A stretch of 64,000 bases of DNA from Lentibacillus amyloliquefaciens (GCF_001307805.1 NZ_CP013862.1:558001-622000); one strand, 5' to 3'. Counted from the stretch's first letter, positions 7,960-16,508 are shown. Notes: generated by a model from the sequence alone, not told the origin. Numbers and translations: made by a program.

Positions 7960-8628
7960 TCAAAGACCCATTCTAAGTTTGCTATAAGTATTCTCGGTTG
8001 TTATATAACCTGAGTAATCGTGATATTTATAAAAAGCGTTACTACGCTTTATATATTTCCAAATATTTTCTCTATAACGATATTGATCTTCTATCCAATA
8101 AACCTTAGGTAACTGTAAGTTTATATAAGCGGTTGCTGCGGAAATAAGAGCACTAGAAGCTTTTCCGGCACCAAGGGCAGATGCAATTACACCAGCAAGA
8201 ACGCCGACTGAAGCATAAACTTGGTCTAAGCTCATATGTCTAGTTCCGTAATATCTATACCTCGAACCGCCGCCAGGGTCTTGATAAGAGAAAGTGCCAA
8301 CTTTCGGAGTCTCCGATTTAACTGTTTGCTCGTTGACAATTTTACCGGTTTTTTTGTCCTTAACTGTTATGGTTCCATTTTTGTTGGTAATCTTGTATTC
8401 TCTTTCACCATCAGAAGCAATATAGAAAGAATTGCCGTTTTTTGTTTTCGACTCCAAAATTTCCCCATTACTCAATTGGTATTTTTTGTAGTTTGTGGTT
8501 TCTTTTACAGTTTTAACTGTCACTTTGCTATTTTCTTGTTTACTCGCAGATGAGGCGTTAATCACCGATGTCGGGATTGTGCCAAGTATCAAAGTTACAA
8601 TTAAAAATAATGAGAAAATGCGTCTCAT
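7960..8628 (-). CDS. secreted protein of unknown function with hydrophobic Ala/Gly segment
   Basis: 222 aa from the ATG (MRRIFSLF) that follows AGGAGGGGAATA; an upstream in-frame ATG lacks an SD. It has a clear signal peptide (cleavage plausible after VINASSA), a beta-rich charged middle (repeated K-T-V, SNGEILESKTKNG), then a hydrophobic Ala/Gly segment (VGVLAGVIASALGAGKAS) and a Tyr/Arg-rich C-terminus. The layout recalls secreted toxin- or bacteriocin-like proteins. The two-TM gene just downstream could be an immunity partner, but this is inference only. Confidence 0.55.
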   Translation of the reverse strand: MRRIFSLFLIVTLILGTIPTSVINASSASKQENSKVTVKTVKETTNYKKYQLSNGEILESKTKNGNSFYIASDGEREYKITNKNGTITVKDKKTGKIVNEQTVKSETPKVGTFSYQDPGGGSRYRYYGTRHMSLDQVYASVGVLAGVIASALGAGKASSALISAATAYINLQLPKVYWIEDQYRYRENIWKYIKRSNAFYKYHDYSGYITTENTYSKLRMGL

Positions 8629-8690
8629 TATTCCCCTCCTAGAAAATTTTTCTGAGTGAATTTTAACAAATGTTATTTTTTTCATCAAAT

Positions 8691-8900
8691 TTAATCTTTT
8701 TTAGGGAACAGGAATGACAGGGCCAAAAAGACTAAGCCTATAGTGACACCTAATGGGTCATACCCGTGATAAACCAACTGAGACATTTTTTGGGTCACAC
8801 CGGTAAAACTTAAAATCAGCTTTGAAATAAGTGTAAGCATTATAATACCGAAACCTATATATTGGAAAAGATCCCGTTTGTTTAATCTGTTTTTTTTCAT
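8691..8900 (-). CDS. small two-TM membrane protein
   Basis: 69 aa: basic N-terminus MKKNRLNKRD, two hydrophobic helices, C-terminal FPKKD. SD AAGGAGTGGG. It lies upstream of, and in the same direction as, the secreted-protein gene with a 62-bp gap, so they are probably one transcription unit. Function unknown; possible partner or immunity protein. Confidence 0.6.
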   Translation of the reverse strand: MKKNRLNKRDLFQYIGFGIIMLTLISKLILSFTGVTQKMSQLVYHGYDPLGVTIGLVFLALSFLFPKKD

Positions 8901-9308
8901 ACGGTCCCACTCCTTTTTCTATGAGATGAATATCGTAAACAATTATGTCATAATTACGTCGTTTATTCAGTGTTTTGTCGGAAAAATGGTATTTTTTAAC
9001 TAATTTAATTTGTGAGTTTGGTAAATTGGTGCTAATTTCAAAAAATATATTTATTTTGATTTCATCTATTATATTATAAGCAAAAAGAGAATAGAATTTT
9101 CCTTATATTTTCTCTTTTTACTGTTTCGGCATTCATCGCCCACCTAAAACACTGATGCGTTTTTGAAAAGGGGGTCTTCTGCCGTCAAAAGATAAAAATA
9201 ATAAAACCCCCAGAAGTTGTTTTTTTAAAACCCTTTTTGGAGGCTAACCAGTTTCTGAGTTTTTAGAAGGTGCGGATTCATTATGTTAGAATATTTGTAT
9301 ACAACAAA
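8901..9308. other. AT-rich intergenic region
   Basis: About 400 bp with no convincing gene. It holds the divergent promoter area for the minus-strand pair and several A/T tracts. Nothing else recognised. Confidence 0.5.
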
Positions 9309-9369
9309 CGGGCGCGGGAACGGAATAAGCGCCACCTTTTGCTTATAAGGGCCATTTAATGGCATAACA
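9309..9369 (+). repeat. cassette repeat (copy 9)
   Basis: CGGGCGCgggaacGGAATAA, pairing GCGCC, then GGGCCATTTAATGGCATAA; motif spacing 39 bp. Confidence 0.85.
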
Positions 9370-9403
9370 ATTGCTACCAAGAACGTATTTAAGGGGTGGG
9401 GTA

Positions 9404-10285
9404 TTGGAGAAAATTATTGGTACATATGCAGTAGATAATCAAACTATCGAATATTCAATCATAGGAAAAGAAGGTGTACCAGTTCTAGTCATGCATGGTG
9501 GTCATTCCAGTTGTTATGAGGAATTTGGATATTGTTCACTCATAGAGAATGGATTCAAAATCATTACACCGTCAAGGGCAGGGTATGGGAAAACTTCAAA
9601 GGAAATTGGAGAAAGTTTATCTAAGGCCTGCGATTACTATGTAGGGCTTTTAAATCATTTAGGCATTGAAAAAATACATCTTATTGCTGTTTCAGCTGGT
9701 GGACCAAGTGGTCTTTATTTTGCTTCTCATTACCCAGAAAAAGTCAAAACATTAACGTTACAAAGTGCTGTTACAAAAGAGTGGCACACGCCTAAAGACA
9801 AAATATATAAAATAGCACAGATTCTGTTTCGTCCTTCTATGGAAAGAATTACTTGGAAACTCATTTCAAGCATGAGCAATCTTTTCCCTGAGTTTATGTT
9901 TAAACAAATGACACCTTCGTTTAGTAAGCTTCCGTATAAACAAATAAAAGAAAAGATGGCAGACGAAGATGTTGATGAAATCAGACGGATGAACAATCGC
10001 CAACGGTCAGGGTACGGATTTTTAATTGATTTATCGCAAACAAAGGAGATCACTATAAAGGATTTGGAAGCTATATCTTGCCCCACCCTCATCCAACACA
10101 GCAAACATGATGAAGCAGTTCCATTGGAACATGCTTATTATGCACATCAGCAAATTTCAGATTCGAGGTTATGCTTACTTGATACATGGGGGCATCTTAT
10201 ATGGCTTGGTCAAGGGTCAAAGGAGGTAAATAAAAAACTTATAGAATTCCTGTTATATTATTCAAAACCATTCAAAAATACTTAA
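9404..10285 (+). CDS. alpha/beta hydrolase
   Basis: About 293 aa from a TTG with AAGGGGTGGGG just upstream; an earlier in-frame TTG has no SD. Alpha/beta-hydrolase fold: oxyanion region VMHGGHSS, nucleophile elbow VSAGGPSG (Ser in S-A-G-G), acid in HDEAVPLEH and His in WGHLIW near the C-terminus. The substrate cannot be read from sequence; a small-molecule ester or lactone hydrolase role is likely. Single gene between two repeats. Confidence 0.85.
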   Translation: MEKIIGTYAVDNQTIEYSIIGKEGVPVLVMHGGHSSCYEEFGYCSLIENGFKIITPSRAGYGKTSKEIGESLSKACDYYVGLLNHLGIEKIHLIAVSAGGPSGLYFASHYPEKVKTLTLQSAVTKEWHTPKDKIYKIAQILFRPSMERITWKLISSMSNLFPEFMFKQMTPSFSKLPYKQIKEKMADEDVDEIRRMNNRQRSGYGFLIDLSQTKEITIKDLEAISCPTLIQHSKHDEAVPLEHAYYAHQQISDSRLCLLDTWGHLIWLGQGSKEVNKKLIEFLLYYSKPFKNT

Positions 10286-10301
10286 CAGGATCTTCTGCAA
10301 T

Positions 10302-10366
10302 CGGGCGCCATTCTTGAATAAAAGATTGGCGCCCGTGTCATATATAAGAGCCAGATTGTTGAATAA
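10302..10366 (+). repeat. cassette repeat (copy 10), left boundary of asnB cassette 1
   Basis: Perfect stem CGGGCGCCA...TGGCGCCCG around TTGAATAA, then GAGCCAGATTGTTGAATAA 45 bp on. Sequence from here is identical to 39731 onward, while the bases to its left differ. Confidence 0.9.
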
Positions 10367-10506
10367 TCACTTGATCTGAGACCTGTCATTTGGGCGTCTT
10401 AATAAATTCAGTGTAATAGTTTGAGTAGGATTTACAGTAATAGTTAAATCGTTTAAAATGTTAAGAAGTTGTAAACAAATTGTAATAAAAATCGAGGGGA
10501 TAAACA

Positions 10507-12426
10507 ATGTGTGGTTTTGTCGGTCAAATTAAAAATATTGCTTCAGATTTCTTTAGTGATTACAGGGACTGGAGAGAAGAGATACATCACCGAGGCCCTG
10601 ATGACCAAGGAACCTATATAGATGAATACGTTCAGTTCGATTTTCACCGTTTAAGTATTCTCGATCTTAAACACGGCCATCAGCCGATGAGTGATAAAAG
10701 TGGTCGTTATATAATGGTTTTTAACGGAGAAATATATAATTTTATCGAGTTGAGAATGGAATTGGAAGAAGCAGGTGTAACTTTCGATACGGGGTCGGAT
10801 ACGGAAGTCCTCCTAGAGCTTTATGCTCTTGAAAAAGAAAGAGCCGTTCATCGGCTACGCGGGATGTTTGCCTTTGTAATTTGGGACAAGCAGGAGAAAA
10901 GATTGTTTTCGGCCAGGGATCATTTCAGTATTAAACCTCTATACTTCAATGAAACTGAAGAAGGGATGGCTTTTGCATCAGAAGAAAAAAGCCTGTTTCA
11001 ACCAGGCACAAGAACGCTTGATTCTCATTCGCTGCAAAACTATTTCACTTTTCAATACGTACCGGGCGAACGATGTTTATTGGAGGGCATGCAACAGTTA
11101 AAGCCTGGCCATTATTTGATCAAAGAACCAGGAAAATCCCCGCTGACCTATGAATATCATCACTTACATTTTCAACCTGATTCGAGTAAATCATTTGAGG
11201 AATATGTTCAACAAACAAGAGATGTATTAGAAGACTCTGTTCAAAAGCATATGCGTAGTGACGTCCCTGTCGGTGCCTTCTTATCCGGAGGGATTGATTC
11301 AACCAGTATCGTGGCCCTGGCCAAGCAACATCATCCCAACATCCAAACATTCACCGTTGGATTTGAACGCGATGGCTATAGTGAAATCGACTTGGCACAA
11401 GTAACAGCGGATCAACTGGGTGTTGAAAATATTCATAAGGTGATCACACCGGAAGAAGTGATTCAAGAACTACCAAACATCATCTGGCATATGGACGATC
11501 CAGTGGCCGATCCTGCGGCAATCCCAAACTATTTTGTGTCCAAAGAAGCAAGTAAGTATGTGAAAGTGGTTTTGTCTGGAGAAGGTGCAGATGAGTTATT
11601 CGCCGGATATAATATTTATCGAGAACCTCTGGCGTTAAAGGGTTTTGATTATTTACCAGGTTTTTTAAAGCGAGCTCTCCATCATCTTGCTCGAATTTTC
11701 CCGGAAGGCATGAAAGGGAAAAGCTTCTTGCTACGTGGAACGACATCATTGTCTGAACGATATGTCGGCAATGCCAAGATTTTTGATGAACAAGAAAAGC
11801 AAGCGCTACTATTGGATTATAACAAAGATTTCGTGACGAGAGAGCACTGTATCAAGAAGTCGCTCACTGTGATCCAACCACCCAGATGCAATATATTGAT
11901 CTTCACACATGGCTCCACGGGGATATTTTAACGATAGCCGATCGCATGACGATGGCACATTCTTTGGAATTACGTGTACCATTTCTGGATAAAGAAGTGT
12001 TTAAAGTAGCCAGCAAATTGCCAATGGATACGAAAATATCAAATGGAACAACTAAATATGTCCTCAGACAAGCTGTGAGAGATTTGATTCCGGAACCTGT
12101 AACGAACCGAAAAAAATTAGGGTTTCCTGTTCCCATTCGCCATTGGTTAAAAAATGAACTTTATGAATGGGCGACTCAGTTGATTAGAAATAGTCCAGTT
12201 GATGATATTTTCAACAAAAAGAAATATGGAAACTTCTTGATCACATGTACGGGGAAAGCATGATCATAGCCGTAAGATTTGGACGACGATACTTGTTTTT
12301 ATGGTTTGGCATCATATGTATATGGAGCAGCCGTCAAGTGTACCAGGCTATGAAACATCTTTTGCAAAGAATCTTCCACGAAATCGAGAACAGAATCACT
12401 CCGTCCGTGTACCTGTACATGGATAA
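10507..12426 (+). pseudogene. asnB: asparagine synthetase (glutamine-hydrolysing), frameshifted copy
   Basis: Same gene as 39936-41864, but broken. Relative to that copy it lacks 12 bp between two CGTG repeats and gains 2 bp near 11837, lacks single A bases near 12222 and 12243, and gains 3 bp near 12287. The first frame therefore stops at 11931 after the N-terminal Gln amidotransferase domain (Cys2 nucleophile in MCGFVGQ) and the SGGIDS ATP-pyrophosphatase loop, losing the C-terminal synthetase region. Otherwise the copies look identical. Probably non-functional; the intact copy would supply the activity. Confidence 0.85.
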
Positions 12427-12454
12427 TGTTCACTTTGGCAATGTCTTAAACAAA

Positions 12455-12520
12455 CGGGCGCTTTTCCCTAATAAGAGGGGCGTCCTTTTTTCCGTATGAG
12501 GGTCAGATTGTGGAATAAAC
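12455..12520 (+). repeat. cassette repeat (copy 11), right boundary of asnB cassette 1
   Basis: CGGGCGCttttccCTAATAA, pairing GCGTCC, then GGGTCAGATTGTGGAATAA. Identity with the second asnB cassette ends inside CGGGCGC. Confidence 0.88.
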
Positions 12521-12596
12521 TAATTAGTATTCTGAAACTTTTTTATTTATTAATCGTACGGTTATAAAAAGTATTATTTAAATGGAGGCAGATATA

Positions 12597-12704
12597 ATGC
12601 GCTTCAAAGGACCGGTATTAAAGTTCGTTGTATTAATTATTGCTATTATTGCTTTTATTGGCTGGGCTTTTTGGGCTGGGAATTTTAATAAAAAGCTTGT
12701 CTGA
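12597..12704 (+). CDS. 35-aa single-TM protein (cassette gene)
   Basis: ATG at 12597 after TGGAGG, 35 codons. One hydrophobic helix (VVLIIAIIAFIGWAFWA) with basic ends. First of three consecutive small genes in one cassette. Function unknown. Confidence 0.5.
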   Translation: MRFKGPVLKFVVLIIAIIAFIGWAFWAGNFNKKLV

Positions 12705-12719
12705 AAAGAGGAGAATCTT

Positions 12720-12941
12720 ATGATTCGGTTTGGAGTTTTTTTGATACCAACGGCTATTACAATATTTATTTTGTCAAATGTAATATCCTTTTTTATAATT
12801 AATGTCAAAGTTAGTCTTATTCTTTTTATAAGTTCTATTGCGATTGGAGTTTTAGGTCTTCTTTTAATTTTTATTGGTGTGGTGAGAGACAGAATTAAAG
12901 AAAAAAGGGGGGAAGACCAAGATGATCTTAGTAAATACTGA
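12720..12941 (+). CDS. small two-TM membrane protein
   Basis: 73 aa, SD AAGAGGAG, two hydrophobic helices and a C-terminal charged tail (RIKEKRGEDQDDLSKY). Its end overlaps the YbjQ-like gene by 20 bp, implying translational coupling and a shared role at the membrane. Confidence 0.65.
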   Translation: MIRFGVFLIPTAITIFILSNVISFFIINVKVSLILFISSIAIGVLGLLLIFIGVVRDRIKEKRGEDQDDLSKY

Positions 12942-13242
12942 AACTGTCCCAGGGTACGATATTACGGAAGTAAACGGAATGGTTCGAGGTAACATTGTTC
13001 AAGCAAAAAATATTGGGAAAGATCTTATTTCTGGTTTCAGAAATGTCGTGGGTGGAGAAATGAAAGAATATACAGAAATGCTGACGGAATCCAGACAAAA
13101 GGCTACACAGCAAATGGTTCAAGAAGCGGAAAAGTTAGGAGCCGATGCAGTAGTTAATGTTCGTTTTATGACATCACAGGTTGCCAGTGGAGCTGCAGAA
13201 CTTTTGGTATATGGAACAGCAGTTAATATTCAAAAGAGATAA
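12922..13242 (+). CDS. YbjQ/UPF0145 family heavy-metal-binding-domain protein
   Basis: 106 aa. Matches the YbjQ (UPF0145) family: N-terminal ETVPGYDITEVNG, central GGEMKEYTEML, and C-terminal EKLGADAVVNVRF. The family forms pentameric rings and has been described as a putative heavy-metal-binding domain, with function unclear. SD AAAAGGGGGG precedes the ATG inside the previous gene. Confidence 0.9.
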   Translation: MILVNTETVPGYDITEVNGMVRGNIVQAKNIGKDLISGFRNVVGGEMKEYTEMLTESRQKATQQMVQEAEKLGADAVVNVRFMTSQVASGAAELLVYGTAVNIQKR

Positions 13243-13314
13243 ATCGATTGAATATTTTTCCTTATTAACAGCTAACACAATGGGTAATAATTAAGTTGTT
13301 TTATATTCCGTAAT

Positions 13315-13350
13315 AGGGCGCTAATCAGGAGTAATTATTAGGCGCCTAAA
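13315..13350 (+). repeat. cassette repeat, proximal half (copy 12)
   Basis: GGGCGCtaatcaGGAGTAA with GGCGCC downstream; the distal half is not recognisable. Confidence 0.7.
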
Positions 13351-13373
13351 CTTAAACATTAGGGGGTTTACCG

Positions 13374-13643
13374 GTGCTTTCAGGACCTTTGTTAATGTCT
13401 CTTATACCAGGGGTTGTTATACTATTGGTTACGTGGTGGTTCAAGAAAATGAACTTTTCTTTATTTGTGCGAATAATACCGGGAGTCTTAACAGTTATAG
13501 CTGCAATTATTCTGTTTTACATTGGTTTTGTAAATATTAGAGGATTCGAAGGTGCCGCCTACGGAATTCTGGCTTTCTTTTTAGTTATTTTTGCAATTAT
13601 TTCGTTTTTATTAGCCAAAAAAAAAGATGTTAAAGCAAGTTAA
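13374..13643 (+). CDS. three-TM membrane protein (cassette gene)
   Basis: 89 aa from a GTG start with AGGGGG upstream; three hydrophobic segments and a basic C-terminus (AKKKDVKAS). No family recognised. Confidence 0.55.
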   Translation: MLSGPLLMSLIPGVVILLVTWWFKKMNFSLFVRIIPGVLTVIAAIILFYIGFVNIRGFEGAAYGILAFFLVIFAIISFLLAKKKDVKAS

Positions 13644-13670
13644 AGGTGATTTATAAAATTGTTAAACAAA

Positions 13671-13737
13671 AGGGCGCCATTCCGGAATAGAGAAAAGCGT
13701 CCAATTTACCATTGTAGAGCCATATTGCAAAATAAGG
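13671..13737 (+). repeat. cassette repeat (copy 13)
   Basis: GGGCGCCattccGGAATAG, pairing GCGTCC, the often-conserved spacer AATTTACCATTGTA, then GAGCCATATTGCAAAATAA; spacing 45 bp. Confidence 0.85.
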
Positions 13738-13748
13738 GAGAGGATAAT

Positions 13749-13853
13749 ATGGGGATATCAAGTTTTAGTATAATAGGTTCTGTGATCACAATTGTAGCCT
13801 TGATTTTAGTACTTTATTTATTGCGTAAGTTGGTACTTTTTATTAGAAAATGA
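13749..13853 (+). CDS. 34-aa single-TM protein (cassette gene)
   Basis: ATG at 13749 after GGGAGAGG; one hydrophobic helix and a basic end. A longer in-frame reading would begin inside the repeat and is not credible. Function unknown. Confidence 0.45.
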   Translation: MGISSFSIIGSVITIVALILVLYLLRKLVLFIRK

Positions 13854-13863
13854 TTTCCATAAT

Positions 13864-13895
13864 CGGGCGCAATTGTATAAAAGTCATAAGCCTTA
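13864..13895 (+). repeat. cassette repeat, proximal half (copy 14), last before conjugative region
   Basis: CGGGCGCaattgTATAAAAG with weak pairing; no distal half. The next copy is at 37559 and has only the distal half. Confidence 0.65.
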
Positions 13896-13913
13896 ATCAA
13901 GTACTTGTTATAG

Positions 13914-13956
13914 TTGATTTTTTATCCTCCATTGCTTATAATGGGAACAAACGTTC
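13914..13956 (+). promoter_or_regulatory. sigma-A promoter with LexA (SOS) box
   Basis: TTGATT (13914-13919), 17-bp spacer, TATAAT (13937-13942), immediately followed by GAACAAACGTTC (13945-13956), which fits the Bacillus LexA operator GAAC-N4-GTTC. It should make the gene at 13975 DNA-damage inducible. Confidence 0.75.
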
Positions 13957-13974
13957 TTTGTAGGAGGGTTATAA

Positions 13975-14292
13975 ATGAAGATTAAAGATGTAACTGCTAA
14001 CTGTCAAAATGAAGTAAAAATGGTTAAAATATTTTCGCCTGATGAATCACCAAAGATAAAGGTTTATGATAGTGGATCAATACATTTTTTACACGAAGTC
14101 GGCAATAATAGACAGGTTCTCAGCATTTCCTGTAAGCGAGGACGCGTAACGGAAAAAGAATGGCTATTTGGTATTAGGGAAATAATGAAGTTGGAACTTG
14201 AAGGAGTTGAAATTGAAATTAAACCTAGCGGGGTCGTATTTATTCGTGAAAAAGATGAATCAACCCCCAGAACGGCAGACTGTTATCACTAA
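13975..14292 (+). CDS. probable SOS-regulated hypothetical protein
   Basis: 105 aa, SD TAGGAGGG, ATG at 13975. Soluble, beta-rich (IKVYDSGSIHFLHEVG, VLSISCKRGRV), no recognised domain. The near-consensus promoter and LexA box directly upstream are its most informative feature. Position at the left side of the conjugative region may link DNA damage to the element, but that is inference. Confidence 0.65.
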   Translation: MKIKDVTANCQNEVKMVKIFSPDESPKIKVYDSGSIHFLHEVGNNRQVLSISCKRGRVTEKEWLFGIREIMKLELEGVEIEIKPSGVVFIREKDESTPRTADCYH

Positions 14293-14383
14293 ACATGAAT
14301 CAGAAAATTTGTTAAATCGCCTTCCTCGGAGTATCCAAACTTTTCTAAGTGATTATAAAGTGAACCTTCAAGGTAACAACTAA
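14255..14383 (+). CDS. possible 42-aa overlapping small protein
   Basis: ATG at 14255 inside the end of the preceding gene; MNQPPERQTVITKH... then a helical segment ending QGNN. SD is weak. Overlap and orientation fit translational coupling, but it may be a chance frame. Confidence 0.3.
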   Translation: MNQPPERQTVITKHESENLLNRLPRSIQTFLSDYKVNLQGNN

Positions 14384-14709
14384 CAATATTAGGATTCGCA
14401 AAAAGAAACCTTCCAGAAATACGAAGGGCATTTTTGTGGCATAAATTATGGATGCTTAGAAACAACTTTATTGTCACTAACCTTGGTTATGATATTAAGG
14501 TTCGAATTAAATGCAGGCAACCACTTTTTGAAACAGCCGCATTTTTCAACTGGGGAATGCGGCTTCATACTTTTCAAAACAAATACCTTAATTGTCACTG
14601 ATCATCATAATTGATATGTTACAATGTGTTTAACAATGGACTGGCTTCATATGAGGGGTGGCGCACTGATTCACCTTCTTTGGATACTTCCAAGAGGGGG
14701 GTGCTGCCT

Positions 14710-14787
14710 ATGGACACAAACGTTTTAATGCTGATGGTTTCTTTCGGCATGTTAATAGCGTTTATCATGTCCGACCATAGAAAATAA
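14710..14787 (+). CDS. holin-like type I toxin, 25 aa
   Basis: MDTNVLMLMVSFGMLIAFIM followed by SDHRK: one hydrophobic helix and a short charged tail, matching the putative holin-like toxin family of Firmicutes type I toxin-antitoxin systems (TxpA/BsrG-like peptides that damage the membrane). A very strong SD (GAGGGGGG, 14692-14700) and two terminators downstream are typical. The antitoxin would be an antisense RNA overlapping the 3' end. Such modules often stabilise mobile elements. Confidence 0.7.
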   Translation: MDTNVLMLMVSFGMLIAFIMSDHRK

Positions 14788-14822
14788 CCCCTCATATGCT
14801 TGGCAGGCGTAAGGGGTTTATT
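14786..14822 (+). terminator. terminator of toxin mRNA
   Basis: AACCCCT...AGGGGTT stem overlapping the toxin stop, followed by TATTC. Confidence 0.65.
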
Positions 14823-14865
14823 CTTTCTACTGCGCCGCCCCTCTTAATGGGGTTCGGTCTATTGT

Positions 14866-14898
14866 ACCGTAGGCGTTGGAGCGTCTACGGTTTTTATT
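14866..14898 (+). terminator. second terminator downstream of toxin
   Basis: ACCGTAG...CTACGGT stem with a GC-rich interior and T5 run. It could end a read-through transcript. Confidence 0.75.
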
Positions 14899-14978
14899 AT
14901 TGTATGATCTTTCATGTATAGTATACCCGATTATTTCTAAAATGAAAAGAAATATTGATGTTCATTAGAGGTGATTTT

Positions 14979-15344
14979 ATGGATGCTCAAATTAATAAAC
15001 TTGTCCATCAGTTTATTTTACTTCCGCTTGCTATTAGAGTGTTACAACACGATAGAAAGAACTTTTCGGATTTTAAAATGCGTAATGTATATCAGGGCAA
15101 GATAGATTCATCCATTACGCAATTACAGCAAGATTTATCTTCCACTAAAAAGCTTATGTACACGCAATATCATATAGACGTAAAACAAATCGCACAATGT
15201 TCTTATAGATGGTCTAGCAGGCATGATACAGGTGTAATAACGTATACGCCTGGTGAGTTAAAAGAAATGACAAGGAAGGTTATAGAAGTTTATTTATATG
15301 GTCGTAAATCAACAGATTTTGAACGTCGAGATGAAGGATGGTAA
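14979..15344 (+). CDS. hypothetical protein (121 aa)
   Basis: Starts MDAQINKLVHQFILL at the ATG after GAGGTGA; upstream in-frame codons lack an SD. Soluble, helical and basic, ending ERRDEGW. No domain recognised. It lies between the toxin and the regulatory region of the transfer operon, so it may be an accessory or regulatory gene of the element. Confidence 0.55.
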   Translation: MDAQINKLVHQFILLPLAIRVLQHDRKNFSDFKMRNVYQGKIDSSITQLQQDLSSTKKLMYTQYHIDVKQIAQCSYRWSSRHDTGVITYTPGELKEMTRKVIEVYLYGRKSTDFERRDEGW

Positions 15345-15600
15345 AGCTCTGTATCACAAAAAGCTTTACTTTTTCTCGAATAACCTTGAACAAAATATCC
15401 TTTTTTCTTTCGCAATGCTCGCTTCAGCTTTAACTCTTGTTCCTTGCTACATTTCATTCATGGTATCTAATGGGAAGGTGAAGAGACTTTTGCCTGGATT
15501 AATGTGGTGATTTACAACATTTTTCAAAGTAAAAATGCGGCTTTACACTGCTAAAAATAAACGATTTTGATTGTATCTAACAATAACTTTACGTAAAAGG
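15345..15600. other. intergenic region before transfer operon
   Basis: No credible gene. One open stretch (15298-15510) overlaps the preceding gene and lacks an SD. The region is AT-rich and probably holds the transfer promoter, which I could not place. Confidence 0.4.
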
Positions 15601-15656
15601 TAAACAAAATGGATACAAAATAGGGTACAAAAAAGATACAAAATGGGTGACAAAAT
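15601..15656 (+). repeat. helically phased direct repeats upstream of transfer operon
   Basis: A TACAAAA-type motif recurs at 15614, 15626, 15637 and as GACAAAA at 15649 (steps 12, 11, 12 bp), with TAAACAAAA at 15601. One copy per helical turn suggests a protein-binding array (regulator or replication/transfer protein). Confidence 0.65.
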
Positions 15657-15688
15657 TTCATAAAAACGGTGTTAAATTATTAGTATCA

Positions 15689-15744
15689 GGAAGTTTATAA
15701 CTTCCCATTAACCCTTTTCTTTAACGGAAAAGGGTTTTTATTTT
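15689..15744 (+). terminator. leader hairpins/attenuator before first transfer gene
   Basis: A small hairpin GGAAGTT-TAT-AACTTCC is followed by a strong terminator AACCCTTTTC / GAAAAGGGTT with a T-run, and then by the SD AAGGAGGTG of the first transfer gene. Read-through would need antitermination or a leaky stem. Confidence 0.75.
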
Positions 15745-15767
15745 GGTCAGATAAGGAGGTGTAAATT

Positions 15768-16070
15768 TTGTCTAATAATGAATTTGGAAAAGCAATGGAT
15801 AAGAATCAGGACAAAGACGTTAAGCAGGACGATAAGACGACCACTAAAGATGCTGCTGAAACAACAAAGAAAGAATCATCATCAAAAAGAAATCGTAGGC
15901 CCGTAAAACCTGAAGGATTCAAGAAATTTGAAGCACTGGCAAAAGGCATTATCGAAGCTGACGGGTCTTCCTATTATGCGTGGCTTCATGAGCGACACCA
16001 AGACATCATCTTGAATTTTAATGTATCGAACCAGAAACAGATCACGAATGTTGCGAAGAAAGGAGAGTGA
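15768..16070 (+). CDS. first gene of transfer operon, hypothetical
   Basis: 100 aa from a TTG with AAGGAGGTG upstream. Hydrophilic Lys/Asp/Thr-rich N-terminal half, then a compact C-terminal part (PVKPEGFKKFEALAKGI). No membrane segment. Its stop overlaps a GTG of the next gene. No family recognised. Confidence 0.55.
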   Translation: MSNNEFGKAMDKNQDKDVKQDDKTTTKDAAETTKKESSSKRNRRPVKPEGFKKFEALAKGIIEADGSSYYAWLHERHQDIILNFNVSNQKQITNVAKKGE

Positions 16071-16075
16071 GATAC

Positions 16076-16308
16076 ATGCAGGACGCGATTCAAACCATAC
16101 AAAATATCACAGATGGGATTAAGCCAATTGCACCAGTCTTAGCCGGACTGGTGCTGGTTGTCATTGGATTGTTGTGGACGTTTGCCAAAGATCCGCAGAA
16201 AAAAAAATGTACACGGGGTGGATGGTCAACGTTGCAATTGGCTTTGGCATTGTTTATTTGGCTGCCAGTCTTGTTTCTTGGCTAGGCGGCCGTGTTGTTG
16301 GATTTTAA
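16076..16308 (+). pseudogene. VirB2-like pilin/small T4SS membrane protein, apparent frameshift
   Basis: ATG at 16076 after AAAGGAGAG. The first hydrophobic helix (IAPVLAGLVLVVIGLLWTF) is followed by an A9 tract at 16199-16207. With one more A the frame continues MYTGWMVNVAIGFGIVYLA and GGRVVGF to TAA at 16308, giving a second helix and a natural end just before the next SD. The raw frame instead ends at 16285. Two helices in ~77 aa and position early in the operon fit a VirB2/pilin-type subunit. The indel may be a sequencing error. Confidence 0.6.
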
Positions 16309-16322
16309 GGAGGTGAAGCATT

Positions 16323-16508
16323 GTGAGTGCTGAATACAAATATTTTATAAGCTATCTTTATGAAGATGGCGGCGGCAATGTTGATATAACATTAGCGGAA
16401 CCGATTCAATCGATAGATGATATTCGTGGTGTCGAAAAAGCAATCAGTGATGAATTTAATCTGGGCGATTCTGTCACTATCCAAAACTTCATACAGTTAA
16501 ACCATTAA
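16323..16508 (+). CDS. small hypothetical protein
   Basis: 61 aa, GTG start with AAGGAGGTGAAG upstream. Acidic, soluble, predicted alpha/beta (YKYFISYLYEDGGGN, IDDIRGVEKAI). Unknown function, co-transcribed with transfer genes. Confidence 0.6.
   Translation: MSAEYKYFISYLYEDGGGNVDITLAEPIQSIDDIRGVEKAISDEFNLGDSVTIQNFIQLNH

Noticed and set aside
14198..14383. 61-codon overlapping frame within the SOS-box gene
   Set aside because: Only the shorter 42-codon version has any plausibility; listed with low confidence.
15298..15510. 70-codon frame downstream of the 14979 gene
   Set aside because: It overlaps the preceding CDS, has no SD and looks like chance coding in AT-rich DNA.
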